In this document: positions 1 through 8,400 of the stretch, in pieces
Layout: the number at the start of each line of letters is the position of its first letter
Position numbering within the stretch: position 1 is the first letter of the stretch
Origin: Pantoea sp. Ap-967
Lineage (GTDB): Bacteria > Pseudomonadota > Gammaproteobacteria > Pseudomonadales > Pseudomonadaceae
Assembly (NCBI RefSeq): GCF_011752565.1
Contig: NZ_VWXK01000012.1
Span: 1 to 64,000 of the forward strand
Direction of reading: 5' to 3'
Length of the DNA: 64,000 bases
Notes under the pieces: model-generated
Told to the model about the DNA's origin: nothing
The model's input: the letters and a program-made list of their open reading frames with translations, nothing else
Databases searched by the model: none
Made by a program: the position numbers and the translations under genes

Positions 1-49
1 CCAGTGCCGGTTACGATCTCTGTCCCGCGCGCTCGAACCCTAACAAAGC

Positions 50-85
50 AAAAGGCGTCTGGCCCTAACGGGCCAGACGCCTTTT
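50..85 (+). terminator. Rho-independent terminator
   Basis: A perfect 16-bp inverted repeat with a TAAC loop, followed by CTTTT on the + strand and preceded by A residues, so it could act in both directions. It probably ends a gene lying left of the window. The first 49 bases hold no gene I can support. Confidence 0.85.
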
Positions 86-193
86 CTTTTGCAAAATGTC
101 AGCGCCAACGCAGATATGAAGTCGTGCGCCATCATGTTTGCTGCGCGACAGCGCAGCCCCAAGAGGGCTGGGTGATCTCCTACAGGATACGCA

Positions 194-1753
194 TTACCCT
201 TGTAGGAGCGGGCTTGCCCCGCGAAGAGGCCGCCACGCTTTGCGCAAGCGCATCAACGCCTCGGCAATCTCTCCCTCAGGCACCGCCGCAAACCCGAGCA
301 CCAGCCCCGCCCGCCCATCCACCGCCACCTCGCTGTCCTCAAGCCAATAACTGCTAAGCGGATTCACCTCTACCCCCACCGCCTCTGCCCTGGCCACCAG
401 CTCCTGCTCCCGCGCATAGTTATCCACAGCCACCTTCACATGCAGCCCCGCCGCCACCTCTGGCATCGCCCCCAACCCAGGCACGTCCACCGGCCACCCG
501 GCCTTGAGCACATTGCGCCGGCTTAATGCCGCCTTGCGCATGCGCCGGATATGCCGCTGGAAATGCCCCTGGGCCATGAACTGCGCCATCACGCACTGGG
601 TGCCCACCTCCGAATGCCGCACCGCCAGCGCCCGGCCCTGGCTGAACGCCTGCACCAACCGCGGCGGCAGCACCAGGTAGCCCAGGCGCAGCGCCGGGAA
701 AGCGATCTTGCCGAAGGTGCCGATGTACAGCACCCGGCCCTGGCGATCCAGCGCTGCCAGCGGCGCCAACGGGGCACCGCTGTAGCGGTATTCGCCGTCG
801 TAGTCGTCCTCGATCACCCAGCCATCGTTGCGCTCGGCCCAGGCCAGCAAGGCCAGGCGCCGGGCCAGGCTCATGGTGACGCCGGTCGGGTACTGGTGCG
901 CGGGGGTGACATAGGCCAACCGGCAGTTTGCCACCTGCTCCAGGCGCTGGCACACCATGCCTTCGTCGTCCACCGGTACACCTGTCACCTTACCGCCGGC
1001 CACGGCGAAGGTGTGCCCGGCAGCCCGGTAGCCTGGGTTTTCCACAGCCACACCGTCACCTGGCTGCAACAGCAGCTGTGCACAAAGGCTGATGGCCTGC
1101 TGCGCACCACTGGTGATCACTATTTGCTCAGCAGTGCAGCTCAGGCCACGCGAGCGGCGCAGGTAGGCCGCGATCAGTTCACGCAGTACCGGCTCACCGG
1201 CTGGGTCGCCGTAACCGAGTTGGGCCGGGCTGGGGTTGCGCCAGAAACCCGCCTGCAGCTTGGCCCAGACGTCAAAAGGGAACAGATCGAATGCCGGAAT
1301 TCCGACGCGAAATGCCCGCGGGGCACCACTTTTTGGTGCTGGCAGGTGGTTGTTTTTCAGCCGCTGCAGGGGCTCGCTGGAACGTGCATTGCTGGATAAA
1401 ACCTCAGTGCCTTCACCCTCAAATGTGGATAAACCTGTTGATAACCCCCGGGATAACCCTGTGGATAGTTGTGTGGATAGTTTTGCTAGGCGGCTGACAT
1501 AGGTGCCATCCCCTACCCGGCTTTCGATATAGCCTTCGGCATACAGCTGGTCGTAGGCGCGCACCACGCTGTTGCGTGACAGTGCCAGCACCTTGGCCAG
1601 GTCGCGAGTGGCGGGAAGGCGCGTGCCACTGCTCAAGCGGCCGTCCAGCACCCGCGCTCGCAAGGCCTGGTACAACTGCTGGCTAAGCCCGCGCTGGCGG
1701 TCGAGCACGATGCCGGCCGGGTCGAACGGTAAAACGAGGGGGCGATCGCTCAT
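194..1753 (-). CDS. MocR/PdxR-type transcriptional regulator (GntR wHTH + aminotransferase-like domain)
   Basis: 519 aa. An N-terminal GntR winged helix (about residues 15-90, including TRDLAKVLALSRNSVVRAYD) is joined by a linker to a class-I aminotransferase-like domain. That domain carries the SGAQQAIS segment, the EDDYDGEYRY segment and the PLP-lysine region around GTFGKIAFPALRLGY. MocR proteins bind PLP or an amino-acid aldimine and usually control divergent genes; here these would be the PaiB-like and GNAT genes starting 90 bp away. The linker contains a repeated [G/Q]LS[T/R] tetrapeptide encoded by a 12-bp tandem repeat. The last 12 residues and the stop are encoded by or abut a REP element, so the C-terminus looks extended by REP insertion. 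Target genes and ligand are inferred from position only. Confidence 0.88.
   Translation of the reverse strand: MSDRPLVLPFDPAGIVLDRQRGLSQQLYQALRARVLDGRLSSGTRLPATRDLAKVLALSRNSVVRAYDQLYAEGYIESRVGDGTYVSRLAKLSTQLSTGLSRGLSTGLSTFEGEGTEVLSSNARSSEPLQRLKNNHLPAPKSGAPRAFRVGIPAFDLFPFDVWAKLQAGFWRNPSPAQLGYGDPAGEPVLRELIAAYLRRSRGLSCTAEQIVITSGAQQAISLCAQLLLQPGDGVAVENPGYRAAGHTFAVAGGKVTGVPVDDEGMVCQRLEQVANCRLAYVTPAHQYPTGVTMSLARRLALLAWAERNDGWVIEDDYDGEYRYSGAPLAPLAALDRQGRVLYIGTFGKIAFPALRLGYLVLPPRLVQAFSQGRALAVRHSEVGTQCVMAQFMAQGHFQRHIRRMRKAALSRRNVLKAGWPVDVPGLGAMPEVAAGLHVKVAVDNYAREQELVARAEAVGVEVNPLSSYWLEDSEVAVDGRAGLVLGFAAVPEGEIAEALMRLRKAWRPLRGASPLLQG
202..232 (+). repeat. Putida-type REP element (GGGCTTGCCCC class)
   Basis: GTAGGAGCGGGCTTGCCCC followed by GCGAAGAGGCC, the common REP sequence of P. 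putida genomes. This copy lies inside the 3' end of the MocR-type gene and supplies its last codons. Confidence 0.9.
1424..1480 (+). repeat. Five-unit 12-bp tandem repeat with DnaA-box-like units
   Basis: Units start at 1424, 1436, 1448, 1460 and 1472. The 9-mers are TGTGGATAA, TGTTGATAA, CCGGGATAA, TGTGGATAG and TGTGGATAG. The first is an exact DnaA box (complement of TTATCCACA), three have one mismatch, and the middle one is more degenerate. On the coding (-) strand the repeat encodes a tetrapeptide series of the form LST-QLST-GLSR-GLST-GLST in the MocR interdomain linker. Confidence 0.85.
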
Positions 1754-1843
1754 GGCATTGGACCTATCAAAACAGCTTCTAATGGCTCTTACCCAGAACC
1801 ATTAGCCTGCCTAGGATGGAGCCACTGCACAAGGGAACCGCAC

Positions 1844-2473
1844 ATGTACAACAGCAAACCCCACCAGGAACACGACCTCGGGCGCCTGCACCAGCACATG
1901 CTCGACACCCGCTTGGCCGTGCTCATCAGCCATGGCGAACAGGGCCTGCTGGCCACCCACCTGCCTGTGCTGCTGGACACCGCCGAGGGCGAGTTCGGCA
2001 CCGTCTACGCCCACCTGGCACGGGCCAACCGCCAGTGGCACGACCTGGAACAGGGCGCTGAAGCCTTGCTGGTGTTTCCCGGTGCAGACGCCTATGTAAG
2101 CCCCAGCTACTACCCGAGCAAGGCCGACAACCCCAAGGTGGTGCCGACCTGGAACTACCTGGCCGTGCATGCCTACGGCGCGGCGCAGGTGATCCACGAG
2201 CCCGCGCCGCTGCTGCAGATCGTCAGCCGCCTGACCGAACGCCACGAACAGGGCCGCAGCCAGCCCTGGCAGGTCGCCGACGCCCCTGCCGACTACCTCG
2301 ACGGCATGCTGCGCGCCATCGTCGGCATTCGCTTGCCCATTGCCCGCCTGCAAGGCGCACGCAAGCTCAGCCAGAACCGCAGCGCCGAAGACCTCGCCGG
2401 GGTGCGCGACGGCCTGGCCGCCAGCACCGATTACCTGGACAACCAACTTGCAGCGCAGATGCGCCACCTCTGA
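1844..2473 (+). CDS. PaiB-family FMN-binding split-barrel protein
   Basis: 209 aa, the usual length of the PaiB family. The N-terminus MYNSKPHQEHDLGRL and the segments THLPVLLD, HLARANRQW and YVSPSYYPSK are typical. Members adopt the pyridoxamine-phosphate-oxidase-like flavin split barrel. B. subtilis PaiB was described as a negative regulator of sporulation and protease genes, but the biochemical role elsewhere is unclear. It is the first gene of an apparent operon with two GNAT acetyltransferases (gaps of 12 and 5 nt). In B. subtilis, PaiA is itself a GNAT polyamine acetyltransferase, so the PaiB-GNAT pairing fits. Likely controlled by the divergent MocR-type regulator (inference). Confidence 0.85.
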   Translation: MYNSKPHQEHDLGRLHQHMLDTRLAVLISHGEQGLLATHLPVLLDTAEGEFGTVYAHLARANRQWHDLEQGAEALLVFPGADAYVSPSYYPSKADNPKVVPTWNYLAVHAYGAAQVIHEPAPLLQIVSRLTERHEQGRSQPWQVADAPADYLDGMLRAIVGIRLPIARLQGARKLSQNRSAEDLAGVRDGLAASTDYLDNQLAAQMRHL

Positions 2474-2485
2474 AGGAAAAGCCCC

Positions 2486-2932
2486 ATGCCCAGCGTTACC
2501 CTGCGCCCTGTCAGCGCCCCAGACCACGCCGCCTGGTTCGCCCTGTGGCAGGCCTACCTGCGCTTCTACCAGACCGAACTGGCCGAGCAGGTCAGCCTCA
2601 GCACCTGGCAGCGCCTGCTCGACCCGAACGAGCCCACCCATTCGACCCTGGCCTGGGTCGATGGCAAGGCGGTGGGGATGGTCAACTTCATCTACCATCG
2701 TTCCAACTGGAGCATCGAGAACTCCTGCTACCTGCAGGACCTGTATGTCGACAGCGCCCAGCGCGGCCTGGGCATCGGCCGCCAGTTGATCGAGCACGTG
2801 TACACCACGGCCAAGGCCGCCGGCTGCATCAAGGTGCACTGGCTGACCCACGAAACCAACGCCACCGCCATCAGCCTGTACGAGCAGGTTGCCGAGCGCC
2901 CAGGCTTCATCCAATTCCGCAAAGGGTTGTAG
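2486..2932 (+). CDS. GNAT family N-acetyltransferase
   Basis: 148 aa single-domain GNAT. The acetyl-CoA pyrophosphate loop is visible as RGLGIGRQL, directly after the strand LQDLYVDS. The C-terminal part (HWLTHETNATAISLYEQ) is the usual motif-B helix. An AAGGAAAA Shine-Dalgarno lies 7-12 nt upstream of the ATG. Second gene of the PaiB-GNAT-GNAT group. The substrate cannot be read from sequence; a polyamine or amino acid is plausible from the PaiB neighbour. Confidence 0.9.
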   Translation: MPSVTLRPVSAPDHAAWFALWQAYLRFYQTELAEQVSLSTWQRLLDPNEPTHSTLAWVDGKAVGMVNFIYHRSNWSIENSCYLQDLYVDSAQRGLGIGRQLIEHVYTTAKAAGCIKVHWLTHETNATAISLYEQVAERPGFIQFRKGL

Positions 2933-2937
2933 GCCAC

Positions 2938-3609
2938 ATGACTGACGCACTGAACTGGAAACCCGCCACGGCGCCCAAGGCCGAGCCCATCGACGGCCGC
3001 TTCATCCGCCTGGAAAAGCTCGACCCGGCGCGCCACGGCGATGACCTGTGGGTAGCCCTGCAAGGCCCGGAATCCGACCCGGTACTGTGGGACTACCTGC
3101 CCTATGGCCCGTTCACCGAGCGCGCCGCGTTCGACCGCTGGCTGCAAGGCAACGCCGCCGGCCACGACCCGCTGTACTTCACCGTCATCGACCGCGCCAG
3201 CGGCCAGGCCCAAGGCGTGCTCACGCTCATGTCGATCGTGCCCGACCACGGCCGTATCGAGATCGGCCACATCGCCTTCGGCGCCCCCATGCAGCGTACG
3301 CCCAAGAGCACCGAGGCCGTCTACCTGCTGGGCAAGCTGAGCTTCGAGCTGGGCAACCGCCGCCTGGAGTGGAAGTGCAACAACGCCAATGCCCGCTCCA
3401 AACGCGCGGCAGAGCGGTTCGGTTTCACCTTCGAGGGGGTGTTCCGCAAGCACCTGGTGGTGAAGGACCATAACCGCGATACGGCCTGGTATTCGATTAC
3501 CGATGATGAATGGCCGCAGGTGGCGGCGGGGTTTGAGCGGTGGTTGAGTCTTGGAAACCAACAGCTGGGGGGGCAGGTGGAAACACTTGAGGCATGCCGT
3601 AGAAGCTGA
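2938..3609 (+). CDS. GNAT family N-acetyltransferase, RimJ/RimL-like
   Basis: 223 aa from the ATG at 2938, 5 nt after the preceding stop. An in-frame opening continues upstream through the previous gene, but the start MTDALNWKPA fits the family. The order GRFIRLEKLDPARH, then EIGHIAF, then RRLEWKCNNANARSKRAAERFGF is typical of RimJ/RimL-type acetyltransferases (KCN..N..S...AE..GF). The family acetylates protein N-termini or small amines; the substrate here is unknown. The last 20-25 residues, after FERWLSLGN, are low in recognisable features and run toward a REP element. Confidence 0.85.
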   Translation: MTDALNWKPATAPKAEPIDGRFIRLEKLDPARHGDDLWVALQGPESDPVLWDYLPYGPFTERAAFDRWLQGNAAGHDPLYFTVIDRASGQAQGVLTLMSIVPDHGRIEIGHIAFGAPMQRTPKSTEAVYLLGKLSFELGNRRLEWKCNNANARSKRAAERFGFTFEGVFRKHLVVKDHNRDTAWYSITDDEWPQVAAGFERWLSLGNQQLGGQVETLEACRRS

Positions 3610-3628
3610 TGGGTGTGCTGGGGCAGCT

Positions 3629-3659
3629 GGCCTCTTCGCGGGGCAAGCCCGCTCCTACA
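3629..3659 (-). repeat. Putida-type REP element
   Basis: GGCCTCTTCGCGGGGCAAGC followed by CCGCTCCTAC, the reverse complement of the element at 202-232. It sits between the convergent GNAT and pycB genes. Confidence 0.9.
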
Positions 3660-3692
3660 GGGAATGGGGTATTGCTGGTGAAAGGGCCGCAC

Positions 3693-3719
3693 ACAAAAAA
3701 AGGGGAGCATCCGCTCCCC
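3693..3719 (-). terminator. Terminator of the pycA-pycB operon
   Basis: GGGGAGC-ATCC-GCTCCCC hairpin (3702-3719) followed, when read leftward, by a run of T (the A-run at 3694-3701 on the + strand). It lies 32 bp beyond the pycB stop. Confidence 0.85.
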
Positions 3720-3751
3720 AGAGGTTAACCGCTTGTAGATGAGGGCTTATC

Positions 3752-5560
3752 TCAGCCTTCGATCTCGATCAGGATCTCGCCCGGCGTTACGCGATCGCCC
3801 TTGGCCACGTGGATGGCCACGACCTTGCCGGCGATGGCCGCCTGGACTTCGGTTTCCATCTTCATCGCTTCGGTGATCAACACGGCCTGGCCGGCCTTGA
3901 CCACGTCGCCTTCCTTGACCAGCACATCGACGATGTTGCCTGGCATGGTGGTGCTGACGTGGCCCGGGGCGCTGGCCTGCTTGCGCTTGCTGCCGCCACC
4001 GCCCACGAACTCGTTGAGGGGCTCGAACACCACTTCTTCCGGCATGCCGTCGATCGACAGGTAGAAGTGGCGCTTGCCTTCGGCCTTCACGCCCACGCCG
4101 GTGATGTCGACGCGGTAGGTTTCGCCGTGCACGTCGATGACGAACTCGGTCGGCACGCCTTCACCGCCCGGGGCGGCGACAGCGCCGGCCTCGGGAATTG
4201 GCAGCAGCACTTCAGGGGTCAGGGTGCCGGCTTCGCGTTCTTCGAGGAACTTGCGCCCGATGTCCGGGAACATGGCGAACGTCAGCACGTCTTCTTCGCA
4301 ACGCGCCAGGGCGCCGATGTCGCCACGCAGCTTGGCCATCTCCGGCTTGAGCAGGTCGGCCGGGCGCACGTCGATCACTTCCTCGCTGCCGATCGCCTGG
4401 CGGCGCAGCTGCTCGTTGACCACGCCCGGGGCCTTGCCGTAGCCACCTTGCAGGTAGAGCTTCACCTCGTTGGTGATGGTCTTGTAGCGCTCGCCGGCCA
4501 GTACGTTGAAGAACGCCTGGGTGCCAACGATCTGCGAGGTCGGGGTAACCAGCGGCGGGAAGCCAAGGTCTTCACGCACCCGCGGGATTTCCGCCAGCAC
4601 TTCGTTCATGCGGCTGAGCGCGCCCTGCTCCTTGAGCTGGTTGGCCAGGTTGGAAATCATCCCGCCCGGCACCTGGTTGACCTGCACGCGGGTATCCACG
4701 GCAGTGAACTCGCTCTCGAACTGGTGGTACTTCTTGCGCACGGCGTAGAAGTACAGGCCGATTTCCTGCAGCAGCTCCAGGTCCAGGCCGGTGTCGAATT
4801 CACTGCCCTTCAGGGCGGCAACCATCGACTCGGTGCCTGGGTGGCTGGTGCCCCAGGCGAAGCTGGAGATCGCGGTGTCGATGTGATCGGCGCCGTTTTC
4901 CACCGCCTTGAGCTGGCACATGGCAGCCAGGCCGGCCGTGTCGTGGGAGTGGATGAACACCGGCAGCGACTGCTCGGCCTTCAGTGCCCGCACCAGCTCG
5001 CCGGTGGCGAACGGGGTCAGCAGGCCGGCCATGTCCTTGATCGCGATCGAGTCGCAGCCCATGGCTTCCATTTGCTTGGCCTGGGCAACGAAGGCGTCGA
5101 TGGTGTGCACCGGGCTTACGGTGTAGGCGATGGTGCCCTGGGCGTGCTTGCCGGCAGCCTTGACCGCCTCGATGGCCACGCGCAGGTTACGCACGTCGTT
5201 CATGGCGTCGAAGATGCGGAACACATCGATGCCGTTGACCGCCGCCTTGGCGACGAAGGCCTTGACCACGTCGTCGCTGTAGTGGCGGTAGCCGAGCAGG
5301 TTCTGGCCACGCAGCAGCATCTGCAGGCGGGTGTTGGGCAGGGCGGCACGCAGCTTGCGCAGGCGCTCCCATGGGTCTTCCTTGAGGAAGCGCACGCACG
5401 CATCGAAGGTGGCGCCGCCCCAGACTTCCAGCGACCAGTAGCCGACTTTGTCGAGCTTGTCGCAGATCGGCAGCATGTCTTCGGTGCGCATGCGGGTGGC
5501 CAGCAGGGACTGGTGGGCGTCGCGCAGGATCGTGTCGGTTACGTGAATTTTCTTGGACAT
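3752..5560 (-). CDS. pycB: Pyruvate carboxylase subunit B (carboxyltransferase + biotinyl domain; OadA-like)
   Basis: 602 aa from the ATG at 5560. This is preferred over the upstream in-frame GTG at 5575 because GAGGAA sits 7 nt before the ATG. Domains: HMGL-like carboxyltransferase (starting DTILRDAHQSL, about 1-275), conserved carboxylase domain (about 290-470), and a C-terminal biotinyl domain with EAMKMETE, the biotinylated lysine being about K567. With PycA it forms the two-subunit pyruvate carboxylase of pseudomonads, converting pyruvate and bicarbonate to oxaloacetate. It is often annotated as oxaloacetate decarboxylase alpha, but no membrane beta or gamma decarboxylase subunits are present here, which favours the anaplerotic role. 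The pycA stop overlaps its ribosome-binding site. Confidence 0.93.
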   Translation of the reverse strand: MSKKIHVTDTILRDAHQSLLATRMRTEDMLPICDKLDKVGYWSLEVWGGATFDACVRFLKEDPWERLRKLRAALPNTRLQMLLRGQNLLGYRHYSDDVVKAFVAKAAVNGIDVFRIFDAMNDVRNLRVAIEAVKAAGKHAQGTIAYTVSPVHTIDAFVAQAKQMEAMGCDSIAIKDMAGLLTPFATGELVRALKAEQSLPVFIHSHDTAGLAAMCQLKAVENGADHIDTAISSFAWGTSHPGTESMVAALKGSEFDTGLDLELLQEIGLYFYAVRKKYHQFESEFTAVDTRVQVNQVPGGMISNLANQLKEQGALSRMNEVLAEIPRVREDLGFPPLVTPTSQIVGTQAFFNVLAGERYKTITNEVKLYLQGGYGKAPGVVNEQLRRQAIGSEEVIDVRPADLLKPEMAKLRGDIGALARCEEDVLTFAMFPDIGRKFLEEREAGTLTPEVLLPIPEAGAVAAPGGEGVPTEFVIDVHGETYRVDITGVGVKAEGKRHFYLSIDGMPEEVVFEPLNEFVGGGGSKRKQASAPGHVSTTMPGNIVDVLVKEGDVVKAGQAVLITEAMKMETEVQAAIAGKVVAIHVAKGDRVTPGEILIEIEG

Positions 5561-5571
5561 TATGGGGTTCC

Positions 5572-6987
5572 TCACAGGCCTGCGTGGGCGGCGATGGCGG
5601 CGGCGATGGCCAGGGCCAGCTCTTCGGGTTTGCGCTTGATCGAGTAGTTGGTCAGTTCAGGGTGGCTTTCGACGAAGCTGGTATTGAACTGGCCGCTACG
5701 GAATTCGGGGTTGCGCAGGATTTCCTGGTAGTACGCGGCGGTGGTTTTCACCCCTTGCACGCGCATGTCGTCCAGGGCCCGCAGGCCGCGGTCCATGGCT
5801 TCTTCCCAGGTCAACGCCCAGACCACGAGCTTCAGGCACATGGAGTCGTAGAACGGCGGAATGGTGTAGCCGGTGTAGATCGCCGTGTCGGTGCGCACGC
5901 CCGGGCCGCCGGGGGCGTAGTAGCGGGTGATCTTGCCGAAGCTGGGCAGGAAGTTGTTTTTCGGGTCTTCTGCGTTGATGCGGAACTGCAACGCATAACC
6001 ACGGTGCTGGATGTCTTCCTGTTTCACCGACAGCGGCAGGCCCGAGGCAATGCGGATCTGCTCGCGGACGATGTCGATTCCGGTAATTTCCTCGGTGATG
6101 GTGTGTTCCACCTGCACGCGGGTGTTCATTTCCATGAAGTACACCTCGCCATCGGCGAGCAGGAACTCCACGGTACCGGCGTTCTCGTAGTCCACGGCCT
6201 TGGCCGCGCGCACTGCCAGGTCGCCGATGTAGGCACGCTGCTCGGGGGTGAGCTGCGGGCTCGGGGCGATTTCGATGAGCTTCTGGTTGCGCCGCTGAAT
6301 CGAGCAATCGCGCTCGAACAGGTGCACCACGTTGCCGAAGCTGTCACCGAGGATCTGCGCCTCGATGTGCTTGGGGTTGACGATGCACTTTTCCAGGAAC
6401 ACTTCCGCCGAACCGAAGGCCTTGGTGGCCTCGGAAATGACCCGCGGGAAGTTCTGCTCCAGCTCTTCACGGCTGTTGCAGCGGCGAATGCCGCGGCCGC
6501 CGCCGCCGGAGGTGGCCTTGAGCATCACCGGGTAACCGATACGGTCGCCTTCGCTCAGGGCTTCGTGAATATCGGCCACGTTGCCTTCGGTGCCGGGGGT
6601 TACCGGAACGCCGGCCTGGATCATGGTACGGCGCGCTTCGGTCTTGTCGCCCATGCGGCGAATGACGTCGGCAGCCGGGCCGATGAACTTGATGCCGCGC
6701 TCGGCGCAAATCTCTGCCAGTTCAGCATTTTCCGACAGGAAACCGTAACCCGGGTGCAGGGCATCACAGCCGGTTTCCACAGCAAGGTTGACCAGCTTGC
6801 GCGGGTTCAGGTACCCGGCCAGCGGCTCGGCACCGATGCTGTAGGCCTCGTCGGCGCGCTTGACGTGCAAGGCGTGACGGTCGGCGTCGGAATAGATCGC
6901 GACAGAGCGAATGCCCATCTCGGCGCAAGCACGCACGATCCGAACTGCGATTTCACCCCGGTTGGCGATCAGGATTTTTTTTATCAC
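5572..6987 (-). CDS. pycA: Pyruvate carboxylase subunit A (biotin carboxylase)
   Basis: 471 aa. The biotin carboxylase domain begins KKILIANRGEIAVRI, has the ATP-grasp glycine loop KATSGGGGRGIR (near residue 160) and the catalytic region MNTRVQVEHTITEEITG. It carboxylates the biotin carried by PycB at the expense of ATP. It closely resembles AccC, but its pairing with pycB and the divergent LysR gene assign it to pyruvate carboxylase. First gene of the two-gene operon; the 189-bp gap to the LysR gene must hold both promoters. Confidence 0.93.
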   Translation of the reverse strand: MIKKILIANRGEIAVRIVRACAEMGIRSVAIYSDADRHALHVKRADEAYSIGAEPLAGYLNPRKLVNLAVETGCDALHPGYGFLSENAELAEICAERGIKFIGPAADVIRRMGDKTEARRTMIQAGVPVTPGTEGNVADIHEALSEGDRIGYPVMLKATSGGGGRGIRRCNSREELEQNFPRVISEATKAFGSAEVFLEKCIVNPKHIEAQILGDSFGNVVHLFERDCSIQRRNQKLIEIAPSPQLTPEQRAYIGDLAVRAAKAVDYENAGTVEFLLADGEVYFMEMNTRVQVEHTITEEITGIDIVREQIRIASGLPLSVKQEDIQHRGYALQFRINAEDPKNNFLPSFGKITRYYAPGGPGVRTDTAIYTGYTIPPFYDSMCLKLVVWALTWEEAMDRGLRALDDMRVQGVKTTAAYYQEILRNPEFRSGQFNTSFVESHPELTNYSIKRKPEELALAIAAAIAAHAGL

Positions 6988-7176
6988 TGGAGTCTTCCCA
7001 AAGCCGTAGGAACAGACGATCCGGTTTTACCGGTCGGCGCGTGACCAGGTGTTGTTGGCCAGTCGCGTATTCACCCTAGCGCCGAAGGTTGATAAACAAA
7101 AATCAATATTTGTTAGGGGCTGCATTAGCAAAAGCTTATAGTTCGGTAACAAGGTATTGCCGATGAGCCTATAAAA

Positions 7177-8139
7177 ATGCGTAAGTCCTTGATGCGTATG
7201 ACATTACGTCAATTGCAGATCTTCAACGAGGTGTGCGATTTACGCTCGTACAGCCGGGCGGCAGAAGAGATGTCGCTGACGCAACCGGCGGTCAGCCTAC
7301 AGATTCGCCAGCTTGAAGAGCTGATGGGGCAACCGCTGTTCGAGTACGTTGGCAAGAAGCTCTACCTGACCGAAGCGGCCGAGGCGCTGCAGCGCGCCAG
7401 CCGCGACATCTTCGGCCGCCTGGAGAGCCTGGACATGCAGCTGTCGGACATGCAGGGTTCACTGCAGGGGCAGTTGAAACTGGCGATCGAGTCCAGTGCC
7501 AAGTACTTCGTGCCACACCTGTTCGCCGCCTTCAAGCAGCGTCACCCGGAGGTGAACCTGACCCTCACGGTGGTGAACCGCGCCCAGGCGATCCGGCGCC
7601 TTTCCGACAACCGCGACGACCTGATCATCATGTCGATGGTGCCGCAGGACATGGGCCTTGAGTTCCTGCCGTTCCTGAACAACCCGATCATCGCCGTGGC
7701 GCCGCCCGAGCACCCGTTGTGCAAGCTCGAACACCTGCGCCTGCAGGACCTGGAGCCTCATACCCTGCTGGTCCGCGAACAGGGCTCGGGCACGCGCAAG
7801 GCCTGCGAGGAATACTTCAAGGACAAGCGCGTGCACTTCACCCAAACCCTGGAAGTGGCCTCGGCCGATGCCCAGCGCGAGTGCGTGATCGCAGGCCTGG
7901 GCGTCGCCCTGCTGACCCGCCACGCCGTGAACATGGAGCTGGCCGCCGGGGTGCTCAGGGAGCTGCCGGTGGAGGAACTGCCGCTGTACCGCAGCTGGTG
8001 CGTGGTGCAAGCCAAGGCCAAGCGACAGTCGCCGGTGGCCTTGGCGTTTCTGGCGTTCATCCGCAGCGAACGTGCGCTGATCAGCGCGCTTGTTGAACGT
8101 TTTTCGGGGAAGATGCCGCCGACGCCTGCCACACGGTGA
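7177..8139 (+). CDS. LysR-type regulator divergent from pyruvate carboxylase (PycR-like)
   Basis: 320 aa with an N-terminal LysR winged helix (SRAAEEMSLTQPAVSLQIRQ, about residues 25-44) and a substrate-binding effector domain with the usual EQGSGTR segment. Three candidate ATGs (7177, 7192, 7198) occur within 24 bp and none has a strong Shine-Dalgarno. The first is kept because the MRKSLMRM extension looks familiar from pseudomonad homologues, but MTLRQLQIF at 7198 is equally possible. In P. aeruginosa the gene in this position is PycR; control of pycAB here is inferred from divergence. Its 3' end overlaps the convergent small gene by 59 nt. Confidence 0.9.
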   Translation: MRKSLMRMTLRQLQIFNEVCDLRSYSRAAEEMSLTQPAVSLQIRQLEELMGQPLFEYVGKKLYLTEAAEALQRASRDIFGRLESLDMQLSDMQGSLQGQLKLAIESSAKYFVPHLFAAFKQRHPEVNLTLTVVNRAQAIRRLSDNRDDLIIMSMVPQDMGLEFLPFLNNPIIAVAPPEHPLCKLEHLRLQDLEPHTLLVREQGSGTRKACEEYFKDKRVHFTQTLEVASADAQRECVIAGLGVALLTRHAVNMELAAGVLRELPVEELPLYRSWCVVQAKAKRQSPVALAFLAFIRSERALISALVERFSGKMPPTPATR

Positions 8140-8299
8140 GTTCTTGCAGTTCGGGGTAGTCGGCCAGGTCGCGCAGCAATTGGCGCTGGTCGCAGTAGCT
8201 TTCGATCGCACGGCGATATTCCATGCGGCGTTGGTCCTTTTCCTGCTGCTTGCGAGCTTTGGCGCTGGGTTGGTACGTACCGTCGAAATCACGAGCCAT
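8081..8299 (-). CDS. Small conserved hypothetical protein (72 aa)
   Basis: 72 aa, highly charged, with an Arg/Lys/Glu/Gln-rich helical middle (KARKQQEKDQRRMEYRRAIE) likely to form a single amphipathic or coiled helix. There is no signal peptide or membrane segment. A good Shine-Dalgarno (GGGAGA, 6 nt before the ATG) supports it as a real gene although its 3' third overlaps the convergent LysR gene. I do not recognise a family or function. Confidence 0.72.
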   Translation of the reverse strand: MARDFDGTYQPSAKARKQQEKDQRRMEYRRAIESYCDQRQLLRDLADYPELQELTVWQASAASSPKNVQQAR

Positions 8300-8400
8300 G
8301 GCCTGTCTCCCAGATAGGATGCGGGAGTTTCAGACTGGCGCCTGGGGTTTACGGTTTGGCTGTGGATTGGTGACAAAACCATGAAATCTGACCGCCTGTG

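Noticed and set aside
4..357. 117-codon + strand frame at the left end
   Set aside because: Crosses the terminator and REP element and opposes the MocR gene; low-complexity Pro/Ala translation.
3821..3842. CCACGTGG core in pycB (TTGGCCACGTGGATGG)
   Set aside because: Flanking bases do not match parS; only the 8-bp core does.
3809..7044. Long + strand open frames (612 and 486 codons) opposite pycB and pycA
   Set aside because: His/Gly/Val/Leu-rich translations typical of antisense frames in GC-rich genes; sense genes are unambiguous.
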